NCBI GenBank assembly: GCA_001986395.2 | Contig: MQVO02000008.1 | Location: 1 to 64,000, forward strand | DNA length: 64,000 nt | Reading direction: 5' to 3' | Origin: Irpex lacteus | Lineage: Eukaryota > Basidiomycota > Agaricomycetes > Polyporales > Irpicaceae | Shown here: piece by piece, positions 24,252 through 36,846 of the stretch | How positions within the stretch are numbered: position 1 is the first letter of the stretch | Layout: every line of letters begins with the position of its first letter | Program-made: the position numbers and the translations under genes | Notes under the pieces: generated by a model | What the model saw: only the letters and a program-made list of their open reading frames with translations | Databases searched by the model: none | What the model was told of the DNA's origin: nothing

Positions 24252-25541
24252 ACGCGGGGGACCCTGCCGCGATGTCGCGTCTAGGGTCTATGTTGCCATG
24301 ACCTTCCCTTTCATGCAGGTCTCGTCATCTGCATTTGGACTAGTAGAGGTTGTTCAATATTCATTGGTCGTCTCGTGTGGAATGCATTCTTCCTATTCTT
24401 TGTCGTATATTTGCTATCCAGGTCAATCGCTTTCATCGCAGATTCTCGTAATCACTCACGTTCTGTGCTGTTTTAACTGACATCGAAGGACGTCGCTCGT
24501 TACGTATATCTTAGCCATACCTACACGCGTGGATGTCGTAGTGTTATAATATGATCAACAAGGTAGAGTATATCCCAGCCAAAGAAAAATCAGCGCATAT
24601 TGGTCGGAGGTAACCGTGCCCGATCCATGCTTCGTGTACTCGGCATTCCTGGGAAAGGAAGGGACAGACAGTCGTCCCAGAGAATGACGTGGGTGATGCA
24701 GGCACGGAAGGATAAGGGAACCGAAGAAGAATGAAGGAAAATGTCAAAGGAGTGATAGACAGACGTTGAGGCGCATCATGCTCACACGTGGTAGCCGCCA
24801 TCGCTCGAAAAAGGCAGGTTAAGCGTGCGACAAGTTTACATAAGCATTCAGTTAATTTACATTGTGAAAACCTTCACTAATGACTTGTCGTCCATAATGA
24901 AAGGTATGTGCGGGCCTGCTTTAAGCCTTGTTGACTTACAGAACTGACTGTTGACGTGAGCAAAGATATGTTGCACAACAACAGACGCGAAAACCGTGTT
25001 TGTCCAATCAGCTTTGTTAGATATAGGCGCAGCAAGTGCGGAGAGCTCGGGCAACACAACGGCCGGTGAGGATTTTTCGTAACGTTCATGCTGAAACGAT
25101 TTGAGTAGGGTATCTCGAGTAACTCGGAAGCCACCTATGTACACTCGTCGACTACGATGTAAGTTTGTCTACTTTCGCGCCCCGATACATTGCTGAACGA
25201 CGACAGGTTTACAGGTCGGTATGGCATCTAAAACATGCTGGTCACCAATACTCCGAGCCGACCCTTGTACAGCTCTCTAAGACAGTCTATTTTCACTTCC
25301 TCTACGGCTTTATGACGCTTGCCGGCTTTCAAGGTCAAACGAGGCTCCTCAGACCGCTCTCCTCAGGCCCAACTTCCCCAAGTCAACACCGCTCTGCCCC
25401 AACTACTCTCTACACGGACTCTCTACTAACCCTATCCGCCCTATACTCCTGTAAGGCCCATTTTTGACTTATGTCTCTACACACGATATATGCTCACTTG
25501 TCTCAATACAGGACAGACATCCCATCGTCGCCGCCATCGAA
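24252..25541. other. Spacer between Med25-like gene and MULE gene
   Basis: No gene assigned. An open minus-strand stretch at 24857-25144 (about 95 codons, no ATG at its head) and a plus-strand stretch at 25317-25449 could be exons, the latter perhaps a 5' exon of the MULE gene because an AG acceptor precedes 25512. Confidence 0.35.
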
Positions 25542-28500
25542 ATGCCCAAACTACTGCAGTTATGTGCATCCGATGGCAGTGATACTACTCAAACTCGTGC
25601 GGATGACTTCAAATTTGATGCGAGGGGACAGCCGTCGCATGAGCCTGGGAAGTTTGAGGGCACACAGGTGAGTTGGTACTGTATGGCATTATATGACACA
25701 CCACATACTCAACGTCTTCTGCATGCTAACCAGCTACGCCTCCTTGACGATGTGAACCCCTTCGCTGGAAACAGCCTTCCGCTTGATGCTCAAGCTAGCG
25801 CCCCACTCACAGGTGGTTGGGATGAACGCCGTGGATCTGTAAAGGTGTGTTACTGTTCAAGCTTGTACTCCCTGCATGACATCGCTTACACTCATCCGAC
25901 GTTAGTGTAACACGAAACCTCTTCATTGCAGTGACTCTCAAATGTCACAAATTAAAGCGGTCCATGATGACGGGCGTGCATTTGTAAGAACGTTCTCAAC
26001 GTCGGTGGTAGCGCAGCACTCGGCACAGAAGTTAGTTAAGGAACTATCGTTGGACGACACTTCTCTCGAGCAATTGGAGAGTAAATGGAGTGTCGCATGG
26101 TCAGACGAGTGGAAGGATCGTAAGGGACGCCGAATTGGTAGACGTGTTGTATATCAATGGTGAAATTTATCGTACATCGGTTGCGTATAATCCATTGTAC
26201 TTACGTGTTAATATTATCTCAAAGTGTATGCGGATACAGTACACAAGCGAGAGCAGGTCGGAAGCGGAAGCGGAAAAACGAGCAACAGCCTGAGATTGCT
26301 AACGCAGATTCGGGACGTGACGACGCTTCTCGGCGGGCAGCATACGATTACACAGGCTGCCTTGCCCACGCAGATGTAACCTACAAATACTCGGATGATG
26401 GAACGACCTCAATATGTCGTCTGGTCGGCTATCTCGAGCATAACGAATCATGCCGCGCCGCCAAACTCGTTCGAATTCCTGCTGTCCCTCTGCATACTCA
26501 TGTCGCGGAGGTAGCTGTACACCAACTTGGGAATGGTGCAGGGTACGTGCTTTCCTTGTCTCTACTTTCTCATCTGTGATATATCTTAGTGCTATACTCA
26601 TATGTAACCACGCAGTATTAATACGATACAGAGGACAAATCTCGACATGTTGAATAACCTCGCATACCAAGGGCAACTCACGGCAGACAACGCTACCATT
26701 AACCATCGCTATCAAATCCTGCCCTCCGATTTCAGTCGCCTCTACCGTCAGCATTATCGCAAGGCGTACGGAATCGATGTGAAGATCTCGCCCGAACATA
26801 ATGTCGATAATTGGCTCAATCCGCAGAGTATACAATTCAAGAAACATATCTACGACGCTGTCTTCCACTATCACGCTCGCACCGCCGCACATGAACGACT
26901 TAAGCTCTCGATTGCAACGGCCGAAATGAAGCAAGCTGCGTGGAAGTACTGTCATAAGAAGCAGCTGGTACTAGATGGTACCTTTGGACTTTGCACATCA
27001 CGACTCCTGTTGTGGATTGCGCTTGGTGTTGACGAGTCCGGTCACGGTGTCCCTGTGGCCATGTTCCTTTTTTCTGCGCCAACAGGAAACCGTGCAACAC
27101 ATGCGGGATACGACACCATCATTCTTACTGAGCTGCTTTCGGACTGGCAGACATGGATGGGTGCGAAGGACGGAGAGAGCTTCTGTCCACATGTCGCAAT
27201 CACAGACACGGACCTCAAAGAGCGTGGGGCCCTTCTGCGCGTATGGCCAGAGATAATCCTTTTGTTATGTAAGTTCCACGTTCGACAGTGCTGGACAAAC
27301 AAGCGGAAGTCCTGCCTGCCTCGTGGTGAATCATCTTGGCGGACGCATTTGAGCAATCGCTTTTTCGCACTAGAAGAAAGGTACGTGCAGCCTGTCGTCT
27401 TTCACTACCTTTTCACTGATTCCTGAAAATATCACAGTCTCTTGAATACGATTGACCACGGCGAGGCCCTGCAGATCATTGAGCGGACACGCGAAGGATG
27501 TCGCTTCCTTGCGCTCGACCGTGAGGGCAAGCCTTACGTAGAGGGTGTTGGAAAGTATCTGGACTACCTAGTAGCAACGTGGATGCCCAAAGATATGTGG
27601 GCAGGGTGGTCGCGCTTTGGACGGGACAAGGCTGCGCGATTACTTGACGTGCCCCTCGAAGGTATTATACCTACCACAAACCATCTAGAGTCACTCAACG
27701 GCAGCTTGAAGCGCAAGTATGTCCCTCAATGGCAGCACTCAGGACATCGACTACGCTTCGACATGCTTCTTTACCACCTCGTTTCGAGTATCATCCCTCA
27801 GATCTATGCTCAACGCCGTATGGTCACTCAGTATGCTGCCTGGAAATCACAAAGGTTTGGTGCTATACTCTCTGCATCATCGTCGGGATCCCAGTCAAGT
27901 AGGAAAGGCAAAATAGCAGCAATCTCAGGTTTAGCTACGACCACAGACCCACGTTTCGCTTGGTACATGGTGGATGAGCGCCGCGATGCAGATGCGCGTG
28001 CTATCTTCCTATCGCGACGTCTGGAACCGATCCCAAGTTCACGCCCATACGAGCTTTGGGCCCGCTGTCATTCCATGACAGATAACTCTCTCGTGTACTG
28101 GCTAACCTCTCATCCGACCGGCTCTGCCACTTGTACTTGCCCTGACTGGCTCTACCGTGGTGGTGCATGCAAACACATGCGTGCATTCAGGCTACTCATC
28201 GAAGAATGGATGCAATGCGGCCATCTCCTCCCTTCTTCCTTCCACTTCGCAGGGGATCTCGAAGAGGCCACGGAGATCGACGCACGAAATCGCGCATGGT
28301 ATGGTCAGTCATACGATAGAGAGGTAACTTCCCCACTCGTTGAGACAGGTCCGAGTCGAGGCACCGCTTCACAACCATCCAACTTAACCGCCAGTGTTCG
28401 TATGGATTCCCCGAGCTCGGCTGAACTCCCTGCACATATGCAATCTGCATCTACTATATCCGAGGGCGATACCACGTCGACAGCACTACCTCCACCCGCA

Positions 28501-29155
28501 CATATCCAGTCGACCTCCCTACTACAACTCGAGGGCGCACGAGCATCAGAGCTTCTGCAGCTTACCGGAGATGATTCCCTGTTGGAGTCTGCCAGTGATA
28601 CATCGAGTGAGAGCGAAACACCTGCCGCTGCCGATGCTACTGATATGGTAACTGTTTCGTACCGACTATAGGTTTATTGTCTACTAATAACTGTATCCTA
28701 TAGTCAATGAATGGCCTTAGAGCAGTTGAGCTCCAGCTGACAGATCGACTCGAGCATGACATATCAAAAGTTCTTCCAACACTCCATGGCATTGTCACTT
28801 ACCTCAAGGATCCACACTCAAGGACACATGTAATGCTAAATGCTGCACATATGTCGGAATTCAGAGAGGTCATATCTGAGATCGCTTTGCAGCTACCCGA
28901 CTCGGATGCATTCTGTCATGTATCGAAAATCGGTGAGATCTAAAACAGACTGATGTTTTAGTCACGAAAATGGTTGGCTAATATCTTGGGTACACAGAAA
29001 CCACTGTGCAGAAATATGCAATCTCAAGGCCGGTTACGCCAACCATAACTAACCTCAACACAGCCTCGCATAGGCCGTGGAATAATTTATCGAGATATCC
29101 TTCCACCTTCACCAGAGAAGCGGCAGAAGCGCAAGGACTCTCATAGTGTATTTTA
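25542..29155 (+). mobile_element. MULE-type transposase gene with DDE catalytic residues and SWIM zinc finger
   Basis: A multi-exon gene for a Mutator-like (MULE) transposase. The N-terminal exons (MPKLLQLCASDGSD onward) encode a region with basic stretch GRKRKRKNEQ and a Cys/His cluster (GCLAHADVTYKYSDDG, LEHNESC) like FAR1/WRKY-GCM1 DNA-binding fingers. The catalytic core has D in QLVLDGTFGLCTSRL, D in HVAITDTDLKERGALL with the usual FHVRQCW, and E in TTNHLESLNGSLKRKY. A SWIM finger follows: CTCPDWLYRGGACKHM (CxCx8CxH). A Ser-rich acidic tail, then PRIGRGIIYRDILPPSPEKR and the stop at 29155. Introns near 25670, 25850, 26160, 26540, 27383 and 28650 are in frame. I saw no frame break, so it may be a recent element or domesticated. 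I did not find terminal inverted repeats by eye. The first exon is uncertain. Confidence 0.8.
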
Positions 29156-29637
29156 GAGTCGTCTAGTTACTTGCTTATTAGATTATAATGCGACCGTATC
29201 CTCATGACATGATGCTCGACGGCAATACCCACCAAACGACGTAGATCAATTCTAGAAGGCGCCACTCCCTCGAGATGTAGTGGCGACTTCAACTGCCTAT
29301 TTTGGTAATTCTGTCATTTGCGCCGGCGCATCAATAGAACGAGGATTCGACTCAAGCTCGTCGTTTCATGGACTTTCCAAGTATCTGTTTTCTTGCATTA
29401 GGTTGCTGTGTTCGGATGCACTCTATCTTCTGTTTCTAGTAACCACACATGCCCTTGAATGATAACAATTTGCTATCGTAGTTGTGCTGTTAGCCACTCA
29501 GACGGCAAGAGGCCATTCGTACCACAGCAACTACTTATGTATAAGTATCACAGGATTGAGATATCAGTCAACGTATTCAGGCTTTTGTGTGTGTCTAAAT
29601 GTCATCTCTACTATTGGTAAATACTCCGCAATCGATC
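29156..29637. other. Spacer between MULE gene and HSP70 pseudogene
   Basis: About 480 bases with no gene. If the MULE gene is an active element its right terminus should lie here; I could not identify it. Confidence 0.4.
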
Positions 29638-30563
29638 TCAAGTACTGGTAAGCTCAAACTTGCGGAGCAAGTTCAAGTTTTCGCTCCGTAGCCGAATGTT
29701 CACTCTCGGAGGCCTGGGACAACATGGTGGGCTGATCATCAGCGGTCGTAAATAATCTACAAGAAAACACATCATATAGAGCGTTGTGAAGTGAAGAGTA
29801 AGCAACTTACATCCAGGCCTTGCGAGTAGAAATGACAGTGTCACGAGATGATTTTAGTCATGATACGACCAGTGGTCTCGATACCGAGAGTCGAAAGATT
29901 GATATAAGCGAGAATAACGTCACCGAGGAACTTGTCACCGGAGAGGATACTGCCCAGAACGGCAGCACCATAGGCAATAGCCTCGCCGGGGCCAAGACCC
30001 TTGGAAGGCTCCTTTCCGAAGTACTCCTTGAGGAGCTGCTGGACCTTGGGAATACAAGTAGAACCACCGACGAGAACGATCTCGTTAATGTCCTCCTTCT
30101 TGAGGTTCGCGTCCTTGAGAACCTGCCCGACGGGGCCGCTTCATCGTCTTACGGAAGAGGTCCATGTGGAGCTCCTCGAACTTGGCGCGGGTAAGAGTCT
30201 CGGAGAAGTCGTTACCGTTCTCGAAAGACTCGATCTCGAGACGGGTGGACTGCTGGCTGGAGAGCGTACGCTTGGCCTTCCCAACCTCGCACTTCAGCTT
30301 ACTGAGAGCGCGAAGGTTCTTGGAGATGTCAGTACCGGTTTTCTTCTTGACACTTGTACTGCTTGATGAAGTAGTCCGAGTCCATGACACGGTTGTCAAA
30401 ATCTTCACCACCAGAGTCAAGATAAGTATCACCAGCAGTAGCCAAGACCTCGAAGATGCCGTCGTCAAGAAAGAGAAGCCTGAGAGAGACGTCAAAAGTT
30501 TCACCTTCGAGATCATAGACAATGATTTGTTGCTCACCGCCCTTCTTGTCAAGACTGTAGACG

Positions 30564-30594
<31 letters not shown>

Positions 30595-31190
30595 AGAGGA
30601 CCTGGAGACCGGCGATGGTACCGGCGTCCTTGGTGCTTGATGCTGAGCGTCGTTGAAGTCTAAGGTAAATCCGTCAGAAACGCACGAACGCACGCATATA
30701 TGCGCCACTTACAAACAGGGACAGTGACGACGGCGTGAGTGACGGTGTGGCTGAGGTAAGCCTCAGCGGTTTTCTTCATCTTGCCCAAAACCATGACTTA
30801 AATCTCCTCGGGAGTCTACAGAACAAATTAGCATGAACCTGTAGCAGTCATGAGCACGGACACTTGCAAACTGCTGGTTCTTGTTACGGTACGAGACCCG
30901 AATGACGCGCTTGTCATTCTTCTTAAATAAGATTGAACGGTCAGTGCTTTTGGTCCTGAACAGTCGCGAGGACATCGATCTTACGCCAATGAAACGTCCG
31001 ATAGCACAAACAGTGCTTTCAGAGCTGCTCTGGTATGCATTCTTTGCAGCGGCGCCGACGAGATGTTTCTCATCCGTGGAAATGGGAATTAACCTGTGAC
31101 TGAGTAATACTGAGGTCCCAATGCGACCGTTCGCAGTCGTAGCTTCCAACGCAATGCTAAATGTTAAGATGAATTGCAAAAGGTGAAGGC
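29638..31190 (-). pseudogene. Decayed BiP/Kar2 (ER-type HSP70) copy
   Basis: The minus strand reads a damaged HSP70. From 5' to 3': [92 protein letters not shown] (normally DLGGGTFDVSL), [112 protein letters not shown] and, in a different frame, NLLRKFELTST. [20 protein letters not shown] and [20 protein letters not shown] are BiP/Kar2 signatures rather than cytosolic Ssa. The 5' end with GIDLGTTYSCV is missing, the frame changes several times, and stop codons interrupt it. Intron-like GT-AG gaps remain at least at about 30700-30660 and 29805-29760, so it arose by DNA duplication. The open plus-strand frames over it are shadows. Confidence 0.87.
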
Positions 31191-31423
31191 GTCGGTGTGC
31201 GTGATAAGTAGTCTTGAAGTGGTCATAGTTGAACGTTGATCCCACTTGCTTGACATATGTTACCATCAAAACGCCACCACGTCGGCGCTCATGACCAGGA
31301 CACAACGACGATACTTAAAGTTCTTATCAGCGCACAATGAGAATAATGCTCGCATTCAAGACTTCACATTAATTAAAGTGTGCCATTTTAATATATGTAA
31401 CGATAAAAACGCAAGCGCGGTAT
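31191..31423. other. Short spacer
   Basis: Between the HSP70 pseudogene and the GRF-finger gene; nothing recognised. Confidence 0.4.
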
Positions 31424-33029
31424 CTACTCGTCATCGTGTGTCAGATCTATAACTTCGACCCCTCCTTCCTCATTTCGTTCTGACTTCACCTGCGCCTCCT
31501 CACAAATCAGTGGTCCTCGCAACAAGGAGCCTTCGCATTCTTCCTCCAGCTTGAGAGGCGGTGTTGCCAATGTTGAAGATGATGCATAGGCAGGAGATGA
31601 TGTGGGAGATATGACAGCTGGAGTCGACGAGGCCGAATGCGCATCCGAATCCGAGTCCCTGGCAGCAGCAGCATTTATATCATCAAGAAAGCTGCAAACA
31701 CACCGATGCTTGCTGAATGCGGCTAGTGCCACCACCTCGCCGCACAGCTTACATGAACCAAGCACTTTCATGAGCTCACCCCACTTGACCCCTGGGTTCT
31801 CGGTGAACAATTGTAGCAATACCGCGATCGTTGCATCTAAGGTGGGGACCGGAAGGTCGTGTACTTCGCGGAAATCAAGCAAAGCGGACGCGTCTCCTGC
31901 CTCCGACAGGCGATCGGCGTTAGTGACGAAGCCCTCACAGACATCTAGTGAAACATAAGTGCTAAGTATATGACTTATATAGAGAAGATAATAGATAGTG
32001 GACTCACACGACATCCATGGCTGTGATCTGATCGTCTGTTGACCATCTGCGGTCGAGCCTTGCGAACTCGACGTCGCCTGAGGGCTGCCTACTGAGCTCT
32101 TCACCTCAAAAGCCTCAGAGCCTAGTCCGGAACTGTACGAGAACGGATCCTGCCCGTTGAAGAGGTCGACATGCTCATTATTGTGACCATTCAAAGGGCC
32201 AAATACGTCTATAAATGAGGATATTATGATATTGGTATAGCATACTGGTAATGGAGCCTGAAAAAACATACCATATGTGGCCGCCTGTGGATGAGACGAT
32301 TCGAGGGAGCCGGCGATGTTCATATTGAGCCTCGGAGGCTCCTGTGATGCGGGAGGAGACCCTTCGCTGAGATTCCCTAGGTGATAATGCTGTGAGAGAG
32401 AATCGGATTAACGAGAGATGTGTCAACACATACCGAAGTCCGTCGTCGCCTTCAGTGGGTATTGCTTACAGTGGTCCACGAGACGGCCTTCGAAGAGCTC
32501 CGTCAAGTTCACTGAATTTTTGAGTGAAAATTCGATTTATACGGACCAATGCAAACACACATACCGAAGTACTTGCAACCAGAAGTCTTCCCACCCGGAC
32601 GGCGGCGCCATGACTTACACCCAAGGCAAAGACTCCCGAAGTTATCGCCTGGAGTGCGGGGTTGAAGTATTTTAACAGGCATGCTCACGCCTGTACGGAG
32701 AGAACAAAAGCAGTGGATATTGTCGAGAATATCATGCTCGCGTGTGAACTCTTCCCAGGCGTCGAAGCTGAGAGGGATAGGGATGTTATATTTATCACAA
32801 GGGCTACGCACATGTACGGTATTGTCAGATAATCAACTAACGGTTACTATGCAGCTTTTACGACTCACTACACGATATCCTTAAGGCGAGGGAACGGGTA
32901 GACCTCAAACGATGTGAGCGTGGTGGCCTCCGAAAGCTGGCGCTTGAAAGCCATCTCCGCACGATCAACCGTTGCCGGTGTGATAGTCTTGGGAATGGTG
33001 AGCTGGTGAACGTTGCTGTGTCTCGACAT
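31424..33029 (-). CDS. GRF-type zinc-finger protein with a C-terminal SUMO-interacting motif
   Basis: Unnamed protein. The ATG at 33029 gives MSRHSNVHQLTIPKTITPAT, VDRAEMAFKRQLSEATTLTS and PRLKDIV. After an intron comes SFDAWEEFTREHDILDNIHC and a zinc-finger-like stretch C-F-C ... PGDNFGSLCLGCKSWRRRPG ... SGCKYF, matching the GRF pattern (CxC, a central Cys, then GCxxF). Later exons are Ser-rich, then EVHDLPVPTLDATIAVLLQL, NPGVKWGELMKVLGSCKLCG and a second small Cys/His group (CKLCG ... FSKHRCVC). The last residues are GGVEVIDLTHDDE: VIDLT followed by acidic residues is a textbook SUMO-interacting motif. GRF fingers bind single-stranded nucleic acid in repair and topoisomerase proteins. A role at a SUMOylated nucleic-acid complex is an inference. 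Confidence 0.66.
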
Positions 33030-33104
33030 GAGTGGAAATGGAAGTATGGGACGAGGAGGAGGTATGCGGGGTGATTTTGCCACCAGCTCATCGTCGACGT
33101 CCAC

Positions 33105-33112
33105 CTTATATA
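33105..33112 (-). promoter_or_regulatory. TATA box of the GRF-finger gene
   Basis: TATATAAG on the minus strand, 76 bases before the ATG at 33029. This supports 33029 as the start because no in-frame ATG lies between. Confidence 0.5.
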
Positions 33113-34031
33113 TGGTTCATGTCGTACGGTCCAGCTCACAACGAGTAGGACAACTTCCTACAGCTGCAGAGCGGCTTTTCTACGCCACCCGAACGCAATG
33201 TACGATGTGTCAAGTTTTTTTAAGTTCACGGAGGAAGTTTGTCGCTGATGATGAGTTTTATTTTACATACCAGATTATTTACACAGGCTGATATCCTAAT
33301 CAGGACTATACGGCGGACACCCATTCTGGGACGCGTCGGGTGGGCGCTGATAAACGTCGGCTTGAATGTCAAGTAGATGTCAAGACCATGTGGTAAGCCC
33401 GACTATCAGCTGTCAGAACGAGATTAGATGGACAGATAGGCCACGTCATCCTCTGTGACGGCCGTCTGTCCGAAAGGAAGTCCAGGTTTGAACAGAGATT
33501 TTGGTCACATTTACGGTTGTTGCGAATTCGGCATGTGCGGACTTAGGAGACGCAAGCAGTTCGTGTGAAGAGAAAATTCCTTTCGCGAGCTGCCGCTGAT
33601 TGACAAGGCTGAAATGAAGCCCGTAGATTGTTAATGTCACGCTCTCGCAACGAGATGAATTAATATTCCATGTGCTACAAAAGACGTACACAAGATTCCT
33701 TCCAACTTCTCTACACGCTGACACCTGCACTCGAGATGTCCATACGCTCTCTAACCCCTATCGAATCCCAAAGACTGTGGCACGACGGTCCTGTGATCAT
33801 TGCGCGACTGTTTTCTGTGCTGATTGATCTCGATAGGTGCTTTCAAGCATTATGAGGCCCAGATCTTCGCCGTGCGGCGCTGCTGCTAAAGGAAGAGTAT
33901 AAGATACAAACAACGATATAAGCATAGTACAGGTACACACCGGTAGATGCAGAGGGCATATGATGATAACACAATTCATCGTCCGAACGCGCCGCGTCTT
34001 TCACGGTATGACAACACCGAGCACATCGGAT
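33113..34031. other. Intergenic, no gene seen
   Basis: The upstream region of the GRF-finger gene and the 3' flank of DPH3. Short frames only. Confidence 0.45.
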
Positions 34032-34404
34032 TCATGATGTTATGTGCAGGTTCTCCATGGCGTCCTCGAACTTCTCATCAAGGCTGTCGACTTCACTCTC
34101 GGACTCTGACTCAGACTCCGAGCCATCCTCCTCATCCGTATCGGGCTCGTCCTCATAATCCAACTAATCGGCAACGTTCAGACGACTCGTCATGATATCG
34201 TAAACATGAAGTGATACTTACAGGATCATATATTACTCTGATAATGAGACTGCAGCTAGGACAAGTCGCTATGTCCTCATAATTCTTGAGCTGCTTCTTC
34301 GAGATCTCAAATCGGTCTCCGCATGGGCAAGGGTAGTGATAGACCCTCTTTTCTTCATCCCAGACCATATCCTCTATCTCTACCTCATCGTAATAGGCAC
34401 CCAT
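34032..34404 (-). CDS. DPH3: Diphthamide biosynthesis protein 3 (Dph3/Kti11)
   Basis: A 104-residue CSL-type zinc protein that donates electrons to the radical-SAM enzyme Dph1-Dph2 in making diphthamide on eEF2, and to Elongator (Elp3) in tRNA wobble modification. The start [20 protein letters not shown] matches family start and length. Metal ligands are C26 and C28 ([11 protein letters not shown]) and C48 and C51 ([15 protein letters not shown]). One intron (donor GTAAGT after residue 61) leads to the acidic tail [20 protein letters not shown], which ends MENLHITS. The acidic tail is longer than in yeast Kti11. Complete and intact. Confidence 0.95.
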
Positions 34405-36792
34405 ATCAGCTGGAGAGACGGCGGAAGAGGAGAGTGAGATGAAGGTCGACGGCAAAAACGGATTTGTTTGGCTGCGGCTTCGGATCCTAACAAAAGATTG
34501 CCCGAAATGGTACTTAGGCGCCATTGCTCCCGTCTACCAGAATAGGAAGTTGAACAAGTTCGCGTGGTGGAAACTTCGAGCGTGCCTGAGCCCCACACCA
34601 ATTTCTGGACAAATTCGGGGATGATAAATATGTACACTCGTATAAGTTGTGCCTACGTACCTTACCCCTAGATTTCTGACCCCACCGCGTGGTGATACGT
34701 CTCGCTACACAACCACAAACAAGGCTCCCGCAGCCTTGAGTAGAATGCAACCGCTCACCTGACGGTATTGCAACATATTGATAAAACGATGCATACTCAT
34801 CACCGAAGCGATTGATCACACTATGCGACCTTTCGGGGAGTATAAATCGAGCCCGGAATCTCATAGTTAGAAAATCCTTAATGACCGTGACGAGTTTCAG
34901 CCTCGTGATTACAGCCACAAGCTACCTGTCAATCGTCGAAGATTCTACTCTATCGATGAAATATTAGATACGATAATCAAGTGAAGAATGTTTGATGCCT
35001 TGTCCTAATTCCAAGTCAAGTCCATTGAGATAATGACACTCATGAGTGGCGCCGTCATCATGTATCGCCGCTAATTCACTCCTGGTAGTACGTCCGCACT
35101 TAGAGTAAGAACTTTCTCTGATATAACAATACCAGATAAATATCTTCCAGAAACTCGGTTCCGAAGGGACGAAGGAGCGAGGTGACCCCAGGCTCGTCAT
35201 AGAGAAGACTAACTTACCGCCGCATGTTGGCTTCTATTCAATCGGAGTGGCAGACCACTGACAGAAACCCTACGTCTTCGAATTCTTCACAATCAAAGCT
35301 TCGGATCCATAGGGACGTCTTGAAACCCAAAAGAAAGTCGATAAAGAAATAGAAGTAGAGGGAGCTGACCATGCGGACATGAGGCATACGGACGTGATGA
35401 TGTATAATGAGAAAACGTACGGCTGGTCCAATGCTATCGCCACGGAACCCGAGCGAGAGACTCGCCATTGTACGTAATCTGAGCCCCTTCAACGGCCCTC
35501 GATAATGTGACGAAACAGTTCATATATCGGAGCCAAACGACTTGTGATGCAAAGTGTGAGGGAAAACGACGCCAAAGTTCCGAGAGTGCTCTCACCTCTT
35601 TCCCTCGAGGAGGATCACGAGTTAAGGGCAGCCAACGGACCAGCAGATTGATCTGGATTGAGTGAAGGATATAAATTATCAGGCTGTGCAGTTAGGATAG
35701 CTGACAGTGGCAAGGCTGTTGTTGTTGTTGGAAGGGAAAACGACGATCGCACTATAAAAAGGTGCGAATTCAACGTAATATGAACGTAAAGTTTAGGCCT
35801 ATGGAGGACGGTCAATTAAAAACTGGAACCTCTCAGAATGGGAGTCGGTTTCTACTTGGCCCAATCATCGCGTCATTGAGGGACAGGATGGAAGTTACTT
35901 GCTGGTACTTCTGAATGTTCTCAAGTCGGCTGTCATCTGCGGTATCCCTTCAAAGCGGCCTTGGGAGCCCGACACCCAGCGCTGGAGAATGGCGGTAGGA
36001 GTACAAGACCGACGTAGGGAGGAAGCAACTTTCACAAGTGACCATGTAATGAGTTTTGTCTGTCGCTCGTGTGAACTAGTGGACCCAGAAATACCTGAAA
36101 GCCCTATAGAGGCTGGGAGGCTTATAAGCGACAGGCAGAAGTTCAAAACTCGGAAATACCACCTTGGTGATATGAGAGCGTGAGCTTGTCGTTTTGCAAC
36201 ACCTCGTCAACGAAGTTGCCAGTGCAGAACAGCGGCCCTTCTCTACAATTAGAAAACAGGTCATCCATCATGGCCACAAGTTAGCTGGTAGAAGGTTGCT
36301 CCCGTACGTATAAAGTCTCTTTCTGTGCAATCGCCTGCTGAGATCACGCCTTGCGGCTCGTTAAATACACGCATAGAGTGAAAGGATAGACAGCACCATT
36401 GTAGCAGCCCGGATAGCTTCTGCGCCATGATAGTAAGGCCAAGAGCTACCGTGAGAAATTTGAGGTTCAGGTTCGTGGACGTTTGTTACTATTTAGACGC
36501 TTTACGATTTAGGTCTCATATGTAACTGGTCCACCTGTAGTAAGGCAACGTGAAACTTCCTGCAACATATTTAACGAGAATGATGTAATCAAAAATAGCA
36601 TAGACAGACAGAGCTATACACGATAGATCGACGCCGCCCAGCAGCGTCTTACTGTACTAGTACATCGAAACCATAACACAATCAATAACCAAGAGCGCAT
36701 TCACACCAAGCTACAGCCGTAAGTATCCAATTCCAGCCCTCTTAACTCTGAGCTTCCTTCCATGACGTCCGCAGATGAGGTTCATAAGCACC
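34405..36792. other. 2.4 kb gene-poor stretch
   Basis: No recognised gene on either strand. Frames of 60-135 codons lack motifs, and those I examined do not join into a plausible protein. Confidence 0.45.
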
Positions 36793-36846
36793 TCAAATGT
36801 AGAACATACTGCCTTTCAGATCATCATGCACCCCGCTCCCCCACTC
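36793..36846 (-). other. Untranslated remnant of the Argonaute 2 C-terminus
   Basis: After the TAG the frame stays open for 17 codons, ending MFYI and TGA. The preserved frame and similarity to the MFYV end of paralog 1 show the TAG is recent or is sometimes read through. Confidence 0.85.

Noticed and set aside
29820..30640. Plus-strand frames over the HSP70 pseudogene
   Set aside because: HSP70 genes commonly have long open antisense frames; all recognisable homology is on the minus strand.
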